This document shows, piece by piece, positions 47,365 through 56,051 of a stretch of 64,000 bases of DNA. Origin of the DNA: Planctomycetota bacterium. GTDB lineage: Bacteria > Planctomycetota > Phycisphaerae > UBA1845 > UTPLA1. The stretch covers positions 25,772-89,771 of the forward strand of contig QEVG01000016.1 of the NCBI GenBank assembly GCA_003576905.1, written 5' to 3'. Within the stretch, counting starts at the first letter, position 1; each line of letters opens with the position of its first letter. Under the pieces are notes generated by a model. The model made no database searches. It saw nothing but the letters and a program-made list of their open reading frames with translations, and was not told the origin of the DNA. A program made the position numbers and the translations under genes.

Positions 47365-48810
47365 TCAGCATGTGCGCGGTTCCTTGTTCGAGTTGCGCGC
47401 AGACGATACCCGCTCGCAGAGTCGGCTGACCGCCGCCCCGATCGCGATCATCAGGACGCAATCCACCGTCCAGCGAAGCCGCTCCAGCGGAATGAACGCC
47501 ACGGCGACCAGGAGCTGCGCCAGGATGAGGCCCACAAAAAGGCCCCGCACCTTAAGACAGTCGTCATAAAGAAACAGGGCGACAAACCCAAGCGGCACGA
47601 CAAACATCGGATTCGTCCACGGCCGCATCGAAACATACACAAGCGCGGCCCACGCCGCCGTCACGGCGACCACTCCCCCGATCACCACCCACCGCGCTCC
47701 CCGCGGCGCGGCATCCCCCGCGCCGCCCGGCTCATCCGCCGCACCCCGCGCGTCACTCCGCCGCCAGGCCAGCGCCAGCGCCCACGCGATAATCAGCAGC
47801 GTCGACGGCGCCGACCACGTCACGCTCGATCCAAACCACACGCGGATCTTGCGAAGTGCGTTCACGACCACCTCGCCCGGCCGTTCCCCGACGAACCGCC
47901 GCCCCATCTCGTACAACCGACGATCCGCCTCGACTTCGCTCAACCCCTCCGCCCGAAGTCGTTCGTAGAGGTGATAGTCCGCCGTGTCCATGCCGGGGTG
48001 CGCCGCGTAGTCCGGGTTATGCCCCAGGTGGAAGTTAAGCCCCCCGATCGTCGAAAGCGTGAACGCGCCAATCACGCGGCTGTTTCGCGCGCCCCACCCG
48101 ACCGCGCAGGCGCAGACCCCCAGCAGGACAAGCGAGACCCGCCCCGCCCGCGCCGCCCAGCCGCCCGCCCGGCACGCCGCGTCCACCGCGAACGGCAGCG
48201 CGAACACCGCCGCGTCCGACCGCGTCAGCAGTGCCAGCCCGCAGGCAATCGAAACGCCCCCCAGCGCCATCCATCCCCCCGGCGTCGTCCGGTGCTCCAG
48301 CCAGTACAGATACAGCCACAGCGCCGACGTCACCAGAAATATCACCAGCGTCTCGCACAGGTACATCGACTGCAAATACCGGTACGGCGCGTACAACGCG
48401 GCGATCAATCCCGCCACGACCCCCGCGCGCGGACCCGCCGTTCGCCGCGCCGCCAGCGCGATCCACACGACGCATCCCAGCGCCAGAGCCGCCTGCACCT
48501 CGAGCGCCGAATATTCCAGCACCTCGCGCCCCTGCCACCGGTCCACCAGCGCGATCAGCGCCGGGTACAGCGGCATCCGCTTGGCATACTCCCCCGTCGG
48601 CAGGCGAAGCTCTCCCCGATCGGAAAGGCTCATCCCCAGAAGGAGGTATTCGCGCGCGTCATTCGACGGCGCATACCTGAAAACGAAGTACGTGAAGACA
48701 TGCGTCGCAAGCGCCACCAGGATCACCGGCAGCAGCCAGCGCCACGCCCCCCGCGACCCGGGCCGCGACGCCGACAGGTCGGGCGCGATGGCGGGTTCAG
48801 ACCTTTGCAT
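47365..48810 (-). CDS. GT39/ArnT-like membrane glycosyltransferase (putative)
   Basis: 481 aa from the ATG at 48810, which overlaps the lpxD stop by 14 nt; an upstream GTG/ATG at 48846 is possible. About 11 membrane helices. The first periplasmic loop carries RYAPSNDAREYLLLGMSLSD, with the D-A-x-x-Y arrangement of the acidic motif of polyprenyl-phosphate sugar transferases (PMT/ArnT family), and RMPLYPALIAL just after. It may transfer a sugar from a lipid carrier to a cell-envelope acceptor. Its coupling to lpxD suggests lipid A or another outer-membrane glycan, but that is inference. Confidence 0.75.
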   Translation of the reverse strand: MQRSEPAIAPDLSASRPGSRGAWRWLLPVILVALATHVFTYFVFRYAPSNDAREYLLLGMSLSDRGELRLPTGEYAKRMPLYPALIALVDRWQGREVLEYSALEVQAALALGCVVWIALAARRTAGPRAGVVAGLIAALYAPYRYLQSMYLCETLVIFLVTSALWLYLYWLEHRTTPGGWMALGGVSIACGLALLTRSDAAVFALPFAVDAACRAGGWAARAGRVSLVLLGVCACAVGWGARNSRVIGAFTLSTIGGLNFHLGHNPDYAAHPGMDTADYHLYERLRAEGLSEVEADRRLYEMGRRFVGERPGEVVVNALRKIRVWFGSSVTWSAPSTLLIIAWALALAWRRSDARGAADEPGGAGDAAPRGARWVVIGGVVAVTAAWAALVYVSMRPWTNPMFVVPLGFVALFLYDDCLKVRGLFVGLILAQLLVAVAFIPLERLRWTVDCVLMIAIGAAVSRLCERVSSARNSNKEPRTC

Positions 48811-49855
48811 CGAGCTGCTTCTGAAGGGCCGCCACCTTGGCCTCAAGCTGCTTGATCTGCCGCGCCAGCTCGGGCAGCCGGCCCGTCAGCGAGAACGAGC
48901 GCAGGGCGTCTTTGATGGGAATGGCCGGCGAACCCGCGACCTTGGTGTCAGCCGGAATGTCATTCATCACCCCGCTCATCGCCGCAAGCTGGGCGTTGTC
49001 GCCGATCGTCAGATGCCCCGCGACCCCCGCCTTCCCCGCCATGGTGACGTGATTGCCCACCGTCACCGATCCGGCGATTCCCACCTGCGCGACGAACATG
49101 CAGTTCTCGCCGACCTTGGTCCCATGACCGATGGCGATCAGGTTGCTGAACTTCGTCCCCCTGGAGATAGCCGTGCGCCCCAGCGTCGCCCGGTCGATCG
49201 AGCAATTCGCGCCGATCTCCACGTCATCCCCGATCTCCACGACCCCGATCTGCGGAATCTTGTGCCACTTCTCACCCACCGGCGCGTACCCCAGGCCGTC
49301 CTCCCCGATCACGCTGCCCGCGTGGATCGTCACGCGATGGCCCACGATACACCCGTCATAGATCACCACGTTCGGGTACAGCAGGCAATCATCCCCGATC
49401 CGGCAGTCCGGACCGATGAACACACCGGGATAGATGTTGGCGTTCCGCCCAATCGTCACGTTTGCGCAGATCGTCACCCCGTGGTGAATGTTCGCGCCCT
49501 CGCCGACCCGCGCATCCGGGTGAATGACCGCGCGCGGGTCGATCCCGATCCTCGGATGCCGCCGATAGCCGTGCACATGCACCATGACCGCCATAACGGC
49601 GGCATAGGGCTCGGCCGTGCGGATCACGTCCATGCCCTGTGGCACCGCCTGTTCGTACGAGACGATCACCGCGCCCGCCCGCGTCGACGACAGGGCCTTT
49701 TCGTATTTCACATTGGATAGAAAGCTGATTTCGTCCGGCCCCGCGTCCTCGAGCGTCGCGACGCCCGTAATCTCCCGATCGGGGTTCCCATCTACCCTGC
49801 TGGGCATCCTGTACCCGGCAAGCATGCTGGCGAGATCACGGAGTCGGTGGGCCAT
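48797..49855 (-). CDS. lpxD: UDP-3-O-(3-hydroxyacyl)glucosamine N-acyltransferase
   Basis: 352 aa from the ATG at 49855. Third step of lipid A synthesis. N-terminal domain (ITGVATLEDAGPDEISFLSN) contacts the UDP-sugar; a left-handed beta helix of hexapeptide repeats follows from about 105 to 300, e.g. IGRNANIYPGVFIGPDCRIG. The catalytic His lies in SNLIAIGHGTKVGENC, and the acyl-carrier binding loop in MAGKAGVAGHLTIGDN. A C-terminal coiled coil (about 325-352) is typical. Presence supports an LPS-type outer membrane. Confidence 0.94.
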   Translation of the reverse strand: MAHRLRDLASMLAGYRMPSRVDGNPDREITGVATLEDAGPDEISFLSNVKYEKALSSTRAGAVIVSYEQAVPQGMDVIRTAEPYAAVMAVMVHVHGYRRHPRIGIDPRAVIHPDARVGEGANIHHGVTICANVTIGRNANIYPGVFIGPDCRIGDDCLLYPNVVIYDGCIVGHRVTIHAGSVIGEDGLGYAPVGEKWHKIPQIGVVEIGDDVEIGANCSIDRATLGRTAISRGTKFSNLIAIGHGTKVGENCMFVAQVGIAGSVTVGNHVTMAGKAGVAGHLTIGDNAQLAAMSGVMNDIPADTKVAGSPAIPIKDALRSFSLTGRLPELARQIKQLEAKVAALQKQLDAKV

Positions 49856-50063
49856 TTCGCGCAATCCAAGGGTCGGCCTCGCGCGCGGGAGATTCCCGCC
49901 CACGCGGGCATAAGCCCGGGATCATATCACGACCGCCCCGAGGGGTGTCAATTCGCCTCGATCAACGGCAATGCCGCGCGCCCCGCGGCTCCGTTCGCGA
50001 CACGCAGCTTCACGCCCGCGCGCGAAATCCGCCCCGAATCGAAGGATCGGCCCATGCGACATG

Positions 50064-52340
50064 TCAGGGAAGAAGCGCGTCCACGAACTTCTGAACATCC
50101 AGGCCGTTGACGGTTCCGTCGCAGTTGAAATCGCATCGGCTCTGGAATGTCAGGTCCTGTCCGAGCAGAACCTCCACCATCTCCGCCACGTCCGCGGCGT
50201 TCGTCGAGAGATCGTTGTTCACGTCCGGCGTTGACTCGGTAACCACCGTGACGCTCAGCGTCGCCGCGGAATAGCTCACCGACGCCGGGTTGCCCCCGTC
50301 TGCCGTGTGCCCGATCTTCAGTCCCTGCGGCGTCGACTCCGCGAACTTCGCCTGCGCCGCCGGCGCGACGGTGATGTTCGCGCTGCCGATCGACGTCGCC
50401 TGGAGCGTCACGCGGTACAAATCGACCGCTCCGCTCAGGCCTTGCGTGAAGCTGGTGGTGAACCCGTTGATCGTCTGCATCCCGAGGTCGCCCCCCGCTC
50501 CCTGCGGCGCCTGAATATCCACCCGCGTCGAACTGAACGCCCCCAGCGCCTGCACCTGGGTCACCTTCAGAACTCCGCCGGAGCTGATCAGCACATCATG
50601 CACATACTGCATGATGCCGTTCTCCTGTCCCGGCGTCAGGTTTCCCCCTCCCGTCATCTCCGCCCGCACTGTGATCTCCACCGTATCGCACGCCTCGAGG
50701 GCATTGAGCGGGCTACCGCTCGGAACAAGCGCGGAAAGCGATACGACGCAGGACACGCCCGCGTTGCTGTTGAGCACGACACCCGATCCGATCGGCGTCG
50801 GCGTAAAGCTGTCATAGGTCACGCCGACGACCCGGCCGGTCGTGTCGCCCTGGAAATTCAGCGTCCATTGAAGATCGCTCGCCTCGATCCCATTGTCGCC
50901 GGTCGCATCGACGTCCCACGGACGCGTCTGCGTTGCCGGATCGCCGCCGTCTCCCTCGGGCGACTCGGCAAAGCTGTTGGAAAAAACCCAGTCGTCGTCC
51001 CCGAACACCGCCGCGATCCTGTCGATGTCCGCCGCGTCGCACACCCCGTCGCGATCCGCGTCGCCCGGTATGAACGGCACCGCAAGATCATTGATCTGCC
51101 CGGCCTTGATCACATAGCTGCCGAGCGTGAGAAAGTCATAATCGGCGCCGACGCCGTCATTCAGCCACAGAGGGACATTCGTGTTGTACGGCTGGATCGA
51201 GTCCGGATTTACGTTCGGCGCGTTGTCGAACACGAAATCGAACCCGGCAAGCTGACTCTCCCCGCGAATCCACTGCTCCGTCGCCGTGTCCTGCCAGTTC
51301 TTCGTCCCGCCCGCGTACTCCCCGCTCGCCCCCGGCGCGGGGTCCCAGCCCGGTCCCTTCGTTCGATAGTCCACGCGCGTCACCGCGTCCGGGTTGAAGC
51401 CCTGCGGATCATCCAGGGCGTGCACATGGCGATAGGGAAACGTAATCGGCTGATCGGCGTCGATATCCACGTGCCGCGCGTCAACGTCGTATTCCCACCC
51501 CCGCGCGCTCTCATAGCTCACTTCGTCCACGATCTCGAGGTCATCCAGAACATCCCCAGGCGTGCTTGCCCCCTTGAGATCCAGTGTGGCTGTTCCACCG
51601 GCTCCGCCCACCCCGTTGAGCTGCCCCTTGTCCAGGTTTCCGTCACCCCATTGATCGACGCTCCCGTTGCCGCAACTCCCCTGAATGCACTCGTCCGGGC
51701 CGTTGCACGGATCCCCGGGATTGAACCCGCCAATGCAGATCGTCGCCTGCACCGGCCGAAAAAGCTCGCAATCGTGGCACACATCCTTGCCCCAGCGCAG
51801 GTTTCCGCAGTTCTGCTCCGGACAATTCGCCGGCGTATCGCCCGGGCGGTTGCGCACCAGCAGAATCGTATTCGCGCTGTCGTTCTCCAGCTTGCCCGGC
51901 ACGTCAAGCCCGCCGTTCCACATCGGCCCCGGCCCGCTGCCGCCGAGGTAATCTCCCGTCCAGTCGGGCCGGAAGTTGGTATCCGGCAGCACCGTCGGAT
52001 GATCGATGTCCAGCCCGATCGTCAGCACGAGCAGCCCGTTGCTCCCCAGCGAAAGGCCGTCCAGTGCGAAGAACTCATCAATCTCCTGATAGCCGGGATC
52101 AGGATTGTTGATCGAGTTCAACGGGTGATACTTCGTCGTCCAGCCGCTTACAAACGCGATCGCATAGCCGTCGAGCTTCTTGCCCGGCGTGCCTGCGAGT
52201 TCGATGAACTCGTAAAACTCGTCCGTTCCGGTCCCCGCCGGGTTCACGAACACTTCGCTGATGTAAACAACGGCGCGAACGTCCGCCGCCGGCACAAAAA
52301 GAAGACTCAATGCGCAGATGAACCGGAGTCGCTTCAACAT
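50064..52340 (-). CDS. Exported dockerin-type protein with lamin-tail-like N-terminus
   Basis: 758 aa from the ATG at 52340. Signal peptide (LRFICALSLLFVPAADVRA). Lamin-tail-like domain (about 22-170) starting VYISEVFVNPAGTGTDEF. Ca-binding dockerin-like repeats: GDADRDGVCDAADIDRI (about 430) and the C-terminal pair NNDLSTNAADVAEM and CDFNCDGTVNGLDVQKFV. The second is a standard EF-hand-like loop. A cohesin-like/beta segment precedes it (about 545-690). Such proteins may be joined to a surface scaffold through dockerin or are anchored by the C-terminus. Several Cys occur in CPEQNC and CHDC. A true cohesin partner is not in this window. Confidence 0.85.
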   Translation of the reverse strand: MLKRLRFICALSLLFVPAADVRAVVYISEVFVNPAGTGTDEFYEFIELAGTPGKKLDGYAIAFVSGWTTKYHPLNSINNPDPGYQEIDEFFALDGLSLGSNGLLVLTIGLDIDHPTVLPDTNFRPDWTGDYLGGSGPGPMWNGGLDVPGKLENDSANTILLVRNRPGDTPANCPEQNCGNLRWGKDVCHDCELFRPVQATICIGGFNPGDPCNGPDECIQGSCGNGSVDQWGDGNLDKGQLNGVGGAGGTATLDLKGASTPGDVLDDLEIVDEVSYESARGWEYDVDARHVDIDADQPITFPYRHVHALDDPQGFNPDAVTRVDYRTKGPGWDPAPGASGEYAGGTKNWQDTATEQWIRGESQLAGFDFVFDNAPNVNPDSIQPYNTNVPLWLNDGVGADYDFLTLGSYVIKAGQINDLAVPFIPGDADRDGVCDAADIDRIAAVFGDDDWVFSNSFAESPEGDGGDPATQTRPWDVDATGDNGIEASDLQWTLNFQGDTTGRVVGVTYDSFTPTPIGSGVVLNSNAGVSCVVSLSALVPSGSPLNALEACDTVEITVRAEMTGGGNLTPGQENGIMQYVHDVLISSGGVLKVTQVQALGAFSSTRVDIQAPQGAGGDLGMQTINGFTTSFTQGLSGAVDLYRVTLQATSIGSANITVAPAAQAKFAESTPQGLKIGHTADGGNPASVSYSAATLSVTVVTESTPDVNNDLSTNAADVAEMVEVLLGQDLTFQSRCDFNCDGTVNGLDVQKFVDALLP

Positions 52341-52423
52341 GTGACACCCCTTCGATTGCGGCCGCCCCGCCAGCCACATCATCTGACGATCGGCTTTCTG
52401 AATGGCAGGAACAGTGTGGACGA

Positions 52424-53329
52424 CTACTTGAGCGCGCGGACGTCCTCGGAACGCCGCCCGATGCTGAGCACGCCGTCGAAGACCTCGCTGCCGAGGTCCT
52501 TTTGAGTGGCCGGACGCGTCGCCCGGTTAATCCCGAACTCGCCGTCCCGGTCCCGGTCCTCAAAGAACCCCACGTGCCCGTCGGCGAACACGATGCTCGA
52601 GCGAATCTTGTTGTGCCGCTTGTCGCCGCCGATCCAGTTCGCGCGCCCGTGCGCCGGGCCGAAGTCGGCATAGCTCTGCACGCCGTAGGGACCGCCCAAC
52701 GGCCCGTCGGTCATGCTCTTGACGGCACGGGCTCCCAGCACCGTCTCGTCAAAATCAGTCCGCCCGTCGCCCAGCAGCGGGACGCGGTCCGTCGAAACGT
52801 TCTTGAGCGCGGAGAGATTGAGCGGCCCGTACGTTGAAGCAACGCGCTTGAGGTTCGTGTTCCCGCTCCGCGGGTCCCACTCCGTGCGCGCCATGAACCA
52901 GGCCTGTGTGAAGTTGCTGTTGTAGCCGTCCCGCGCGAGTTGATCGGCAATGGCCGCGGGGTAGAAGGCGAGCTTCTGGTTGTACCGCGCCGGGTTCGAG
53001 GGACAGAGCATCTGCCCCGGCACTGCGATCTGGCCGTTCACGAGATCGGCCACCCAGCCGACCTTGTCGACCGGGCCGTCCCGGCCGTTCGCAACGTCTG
53101 GATCGAACGATCCGCTGCACAGCGCGTCGCCGTTAATGTTTGCGTACGTCTGGAACCCGGCCCCGAGCGAGCGAAGCTCGGCCCGGCACTTCGCCTCGCG
53201 CCCGCTCTCCCGCGCGGCGCTCACTGCCGGCAGAAGAATGGCGATAAGCAGCGCCACAATGCTGATGACAACAAGCAACTCAATAAGCGTGAATCCGCCC
53301 GCCCTTCGCGCCGCCAAGCGAGTGTTCAT
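52424..53329 (-). CDS. Pseudopilin-like protein (DUF1559-like, H-x-DG type)
   Basis: 301 aa. Prepilin-like start RRAGGFTLIELLVVISIVAL, processed between Gly12 and Phe13. The globular domain has a CRAELRSLGAGFQTYANING helix like other pseudopilins and, near the end, SSIVFADGHVGFFEDRDRDG, the H-x-DG/ADGH motif. Single Cys in the N-terminal helix region and one in MLCPSNP. It lies between the dockerin gene and the PEP-CTERM gene, all on the minus strand, with 83 and 150 nt gaps. May be a pseudopilin of the same export pathway. Confidence 0.85.
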   Translation of the reverse strand: MNTRLAARRAGGFTLIELLVVISIVALLIAILLPAVSAARESGREAKCRAELRSLGAGFQTYANINGDALCSGSFDPDVANGRDGPVDKVGWVADLVNGQIAVPGQMLCPSNPARYNQKLAFYPAAIADQLARDGYNSNFTQAWFMARTEWDPRSGNTNLKRVASTYGPLNLSALKNVSTDRVPLLGDGRTDFDETVLGARAVKSMTDGPLGGPYGVQSYADFGPAHGRANWIGGDKRHNKIRSSIVFADGHVGFFEDRDRDGEFGINRATRPATQKDLGSEVFDGVLSIGRRSEDVRALK

Positions 53330-53479
53330 ACGTTTGCATACCTTCCGTGTGCCAGGAGTTTGCCACCGATCTCCGCGTCCGGAACGAAACGCCGCCGCCT
53401 GGGACCCGCCATACGCGCTTCGCGGCGAATCCGGAATCCGACCGGCGCCCGCCCACCGCGTCCGCGGCGACCGTCCACC

Positions 53480-54112
53480 TCAGCGGCGGCGGCGAAACAG
53501 GGCCACGGCGCCCAGCCCAAGCAGCGCCAGCGATGACGGCTCGGGGATATTGGGGACATGACGCCCCGGGCTTCCAATGTCGCCCTGCGCCGACATCACC
53601 GACCCCTGAAGGTCGCCGATCGAAGACAGTGTCCAGTCTGACAGGTCGTTCTCGCCGAAGCCGTCCGCGCTGACCCAGCCGCTGAAGTTCTGCGTACGGA
53701 TCGTGCCGGGGAAAGTCTGGTCGCCATAGGTCAGCCGATCGATCAGGTCGCCCCGGTAGTTGTAGAGATTGATCTCGTCGTTTCGGCCGAGGTTCTCGGT
53801 GTTGCCGCCGATGATCTTCACCGTCCCCCCGAGCGACCAGCCGCTGTTGAACGCCCCTGCCGTCGACTCCGCGAGGATTACGCACTCGCCGGGCATGACC
53901 ATGCCGAAAAGGCTCAGGTCCACCGAACCCGGCGTTTGCGTGCTGTCGTCATAGCTCCAGCCGGTCATATCCGTCGGAGTCACCCCGATATTGCAGAACT
54001 CGATGTATTCCGACGTGCTGCCGGAATACATCCACTCCGTTATCCTCATGATTCCGGCCTGCGCCGACGACGCGCTGGCCAGGACTGCCGCGATTGCGAT
54101 TGCTCGTGTCAC
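53480..54112 (-). CDS. PEP-CTERM exported protein with lamin-tail domain
   Basis: 210 aa from a GTG at 54112 with GGAGG 8 nt upstream; a longer frame to 54184 has no such site. Signal peptide VTRAIAIAAVLASASSAQA. Lamin-tail domain begins MRITEWMYSGSTSEYIEF. The C-terminus IPEPSSLALLGLGAVALFRRRR is a perfect PEP-CTERM sorting signal: PEP motif, hydrophobic stretch and Arg cluster. Such proteins are processed by exosortase (EpsH/XrtA-type) and retained in the exopolysaccharide or envelope. No exosortase is in the window. Confidence 0.92.
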   Translation of the reverse strand: MTRAIAIAAVLASASSAQAGIMRITEWMYSGSTSEYIEFCNIGVTPTDMTGWSYDDSTQTPGSVDLSLFGMVMPGECVILAESTAGAFNSGWSLGGTVKIIGGNTENLGRNDEINLYNYRGDLIDRLTYGDQTFPGTIRTQNFSGWVSADGFGENDLSDWTLSSIGDLQGSVMSAQGDIGSPGRHVPNIPEPSSLALLGLGAVALFRRRR

Positions 54113-54563
54113 GCTTCCAACCTCCGATTCTTCACTTTCCGGATTCGCGCGGATCAGGACGCACTTGGACCTGCACGCGAACATGCTTCATTCAAGCGGC
54201 CGAGACCCGGCCGATCCGAACAACGAAGACCCTACCGACGAGGTGTGAAGGACTAATTCAGACAGGATTAAGTTCCTGTTAAGCGTGTCGTCCGGCAGAG
54301 GTTCGGATGCCCTGAAACAGTACAAACAGACACGAGGCCCAATCTGTGTAATTCCTCTCCGATTCTCAGATGCCGCGTCTAAGTGTCGGACGGCAAAGCC
54401 ATTGCACTTGCAGCCCGGCGAATTGAATGCCGATTGTCTTGTCGAGAGGTTCGAATGGCGGAGAATGGCGGGTAATCTATTCGCTCGATAGGCATGATGG
54501 GCCGGGCACACCTCGACGACGCCTGAACACGCCGAGCGCCCCCATCCGGAAACAGGAACCCGC
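54113..54563. other. Divergent intergenic region with candidate PEP-CTERM promoter
   Basis: 451 nt, the longest clean gap in this half. A minus-strand TTAACA (54282-54277), 17-nt spacer and GAATTA (54259-54254) is a fair promoter for the PEP-CTERM gene, leaving a leader of about 135 nt. A small palindrome CAGGA/TCCTG overlaps the spacer (54263-54278) and could be an operator. The part between 54290 and 54480 is noticeably more AT-rich than the genes. No RNA gene or ORF with a ribosome binding site is seen. Confidence 0.4.
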
Positions 54564-56033
54564 ATGAAACCGCCCAATACTTTGTTCAAAGTCGATAACC
54601 TGCGAAATGTGGGATGGATAGTCGCCTTCATGGCCGTTCCGGCTGTCGCAGGTCCTCCTGCGGACGCCTTGGCCGAACTCCGCCGGCTTAATCCGCACCT
54701 CAAAACAGATGACGTCCGCGAACTTCCCATGAAGGTGCGAAGCCTCGCGAACAGCCCCCACGACTACTTCCGCGGCGCGGCCGACATCTTCTATGAGTGG
54801 TGTGCGACCTCGTGCCGCGACTGGATCGACGACAAGAGCGTCTTCGTCACTCTCCACGGCGATGTGCACATCGGCAACCTCGGAACACACCTGCGCGAGG
54901 CCGGAAGCGCGCCGATGATCGACTTCGGAGTCGTCGACTTCGACGAGGTCGTGACCGGGCCCTTTCAACTCGATCTCCTGCGCGGCCTGACTTCACTGCG
55001 CTTCGCCGCGGCCGAACGAAAAAAAAGGATTGACCCCTCGGACTGGGCCGAGATCGCCGATCGACTGTGCGGTGCCTATGAAGAGGCGCTCTCCGGAGTT
55101 GCCCCCGCCGGCCGCGTCGCATCCATCGACGACGTCGCCGATCTGCTCGCCGACGCCGCCCAGGGTAGCTGGAAAAAGCACCTCGACAAATACGCCGACG
55201 GCCAGGGCCGCGACATGCGATTCCGCCGTGTGCGACTGAAAAAAGGCGCCATCTCCGACATCATGGAAAGCCTGAGCGCCGCGGAGCGAACAGAGGTCGA
55301 GCACGCCCTCTGGAACGCTCGGCTCGCCTGCGACGACACCCCACTGTCCGATACGCTCGCCCTGAAAACCTCCGTGCAGCTCCGCGCCGCAATCCTGGAC
55401 GCCGCCCGCTGGACCCGCCTCGGCAGCGCCGGCAGCCAGGGCATGCACAAGTACCTCATCCTGCTCCACCTCGGCGGCGCAGAGGGCGCGCCCGCGGCCA
55501 CGAAGCGATTCGGCGATTCCGACGTCGTCCTGATCGAGCTGAAGGAGGAGCCGCCCCCCGGCGCTGTTCGCGCCGGTCTGCTTAAGGCCGAAGCGTCTCC
55601 CGAGCATCGCGCCCGCGAGGTCGCCGCCGCGCATTGCGCGATGTGGGGCATTACGCCCCCGCTCGTCGGCCATGCCCGCATCGGAGACCACGGGTTTCTC
55701 CTCCGCCTCAAGGACCCCTGGAGCGAGGAGCTTGACGAAAAGGACTTCAAGAAGAAAAAAGGCCTGCTCCGCGTCGCGGAAATCATGGGCCATGCCGTCG
55801 GGCTGGCACACCGCGGCGGCCTCAAGCCGGATACCGATGCCGGCCGGCAGCGCGTCGAGGCCATCCGCCGCGCGGCAAGGTCCCTTCCCGCGCAGGTCCT
55901 CGGCCGCAGCCGGGACGCCGAAAAGTTCGTCCGCGAACAGTACGCCGCGCTCCGCGACAATCCCGATGTGAAAAAGATGCGTGCCGTAGCCGAGGCCTTC
56001 ATCGCCGGGGCCGCGGCGGAGGGCGGCGATTGA
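54564..56033 (+). CDS. Exported DUF2252 (kinase-like fold) protein
   Basis: 489 aa. The family core is intact: DYFRGAADIFYEWC, then LHGDVHIGNLGTH with the H-G-D-x-H motif of APH-like phosphotransferases, and DFGVVDFDEVVTGPFQLDLLRG with the DFD motif (metal-binding Asp). Further on SQGMHKYLILL and HRAREVAAAHCAMW are family-typical. The unusual part is the beginning: a signal peptide-like stretch, VGWIVAFMAVPAVAGPPADA, placed before the domain. DUF2252 proteins are expected in the cytoplasm, where ATP is available; export would call kinase activity into question. Confidence 0.85.
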   Translation: MKPPNTLFKVDNLRNVGWIVAFMAVPAVAGPPADALAELRRLNPHLKTDDVRELPMKVRSLANSPHDYFRGAADIFYEWCATSCRDWIDDKSVFVTLHGDVHIGNLGTHLREAGSAPMIDFGVVDFDEVVTGPFQLDLLRGLTSLRFAAAERKKRIDPSDWAEIADRLCGAYEEALSGVAPAGRVASIDDVADLLADAAQGSWKKHLDKYADGQGRDMRFRRVRLKKGAISDIMESLSAAERTEVEHALWNARLACDDTPLSDTLALKTSVQLRAAILDAARWTRLGSAGSQGMHKYLILLHLGGAEGAPAATKRFGDSDVVLIELKEEPPPGAVRAGLLKAEASPEHRAREVAAAHCAMWGITPPLVGHARIGDHGFLLRLKDPWSEELDEKDFKKKKGLLRVAEIMGHAVGLAHRGGLKPDTDAGRQRVEAIRRAARSLPAQVLGRSRDAEKFVREQYAALRDNPDVKKMRAVAEAFIAGAAAEGGD

Positions 56034-56051
56034 CCGGCCCGCGCCGCCCCT

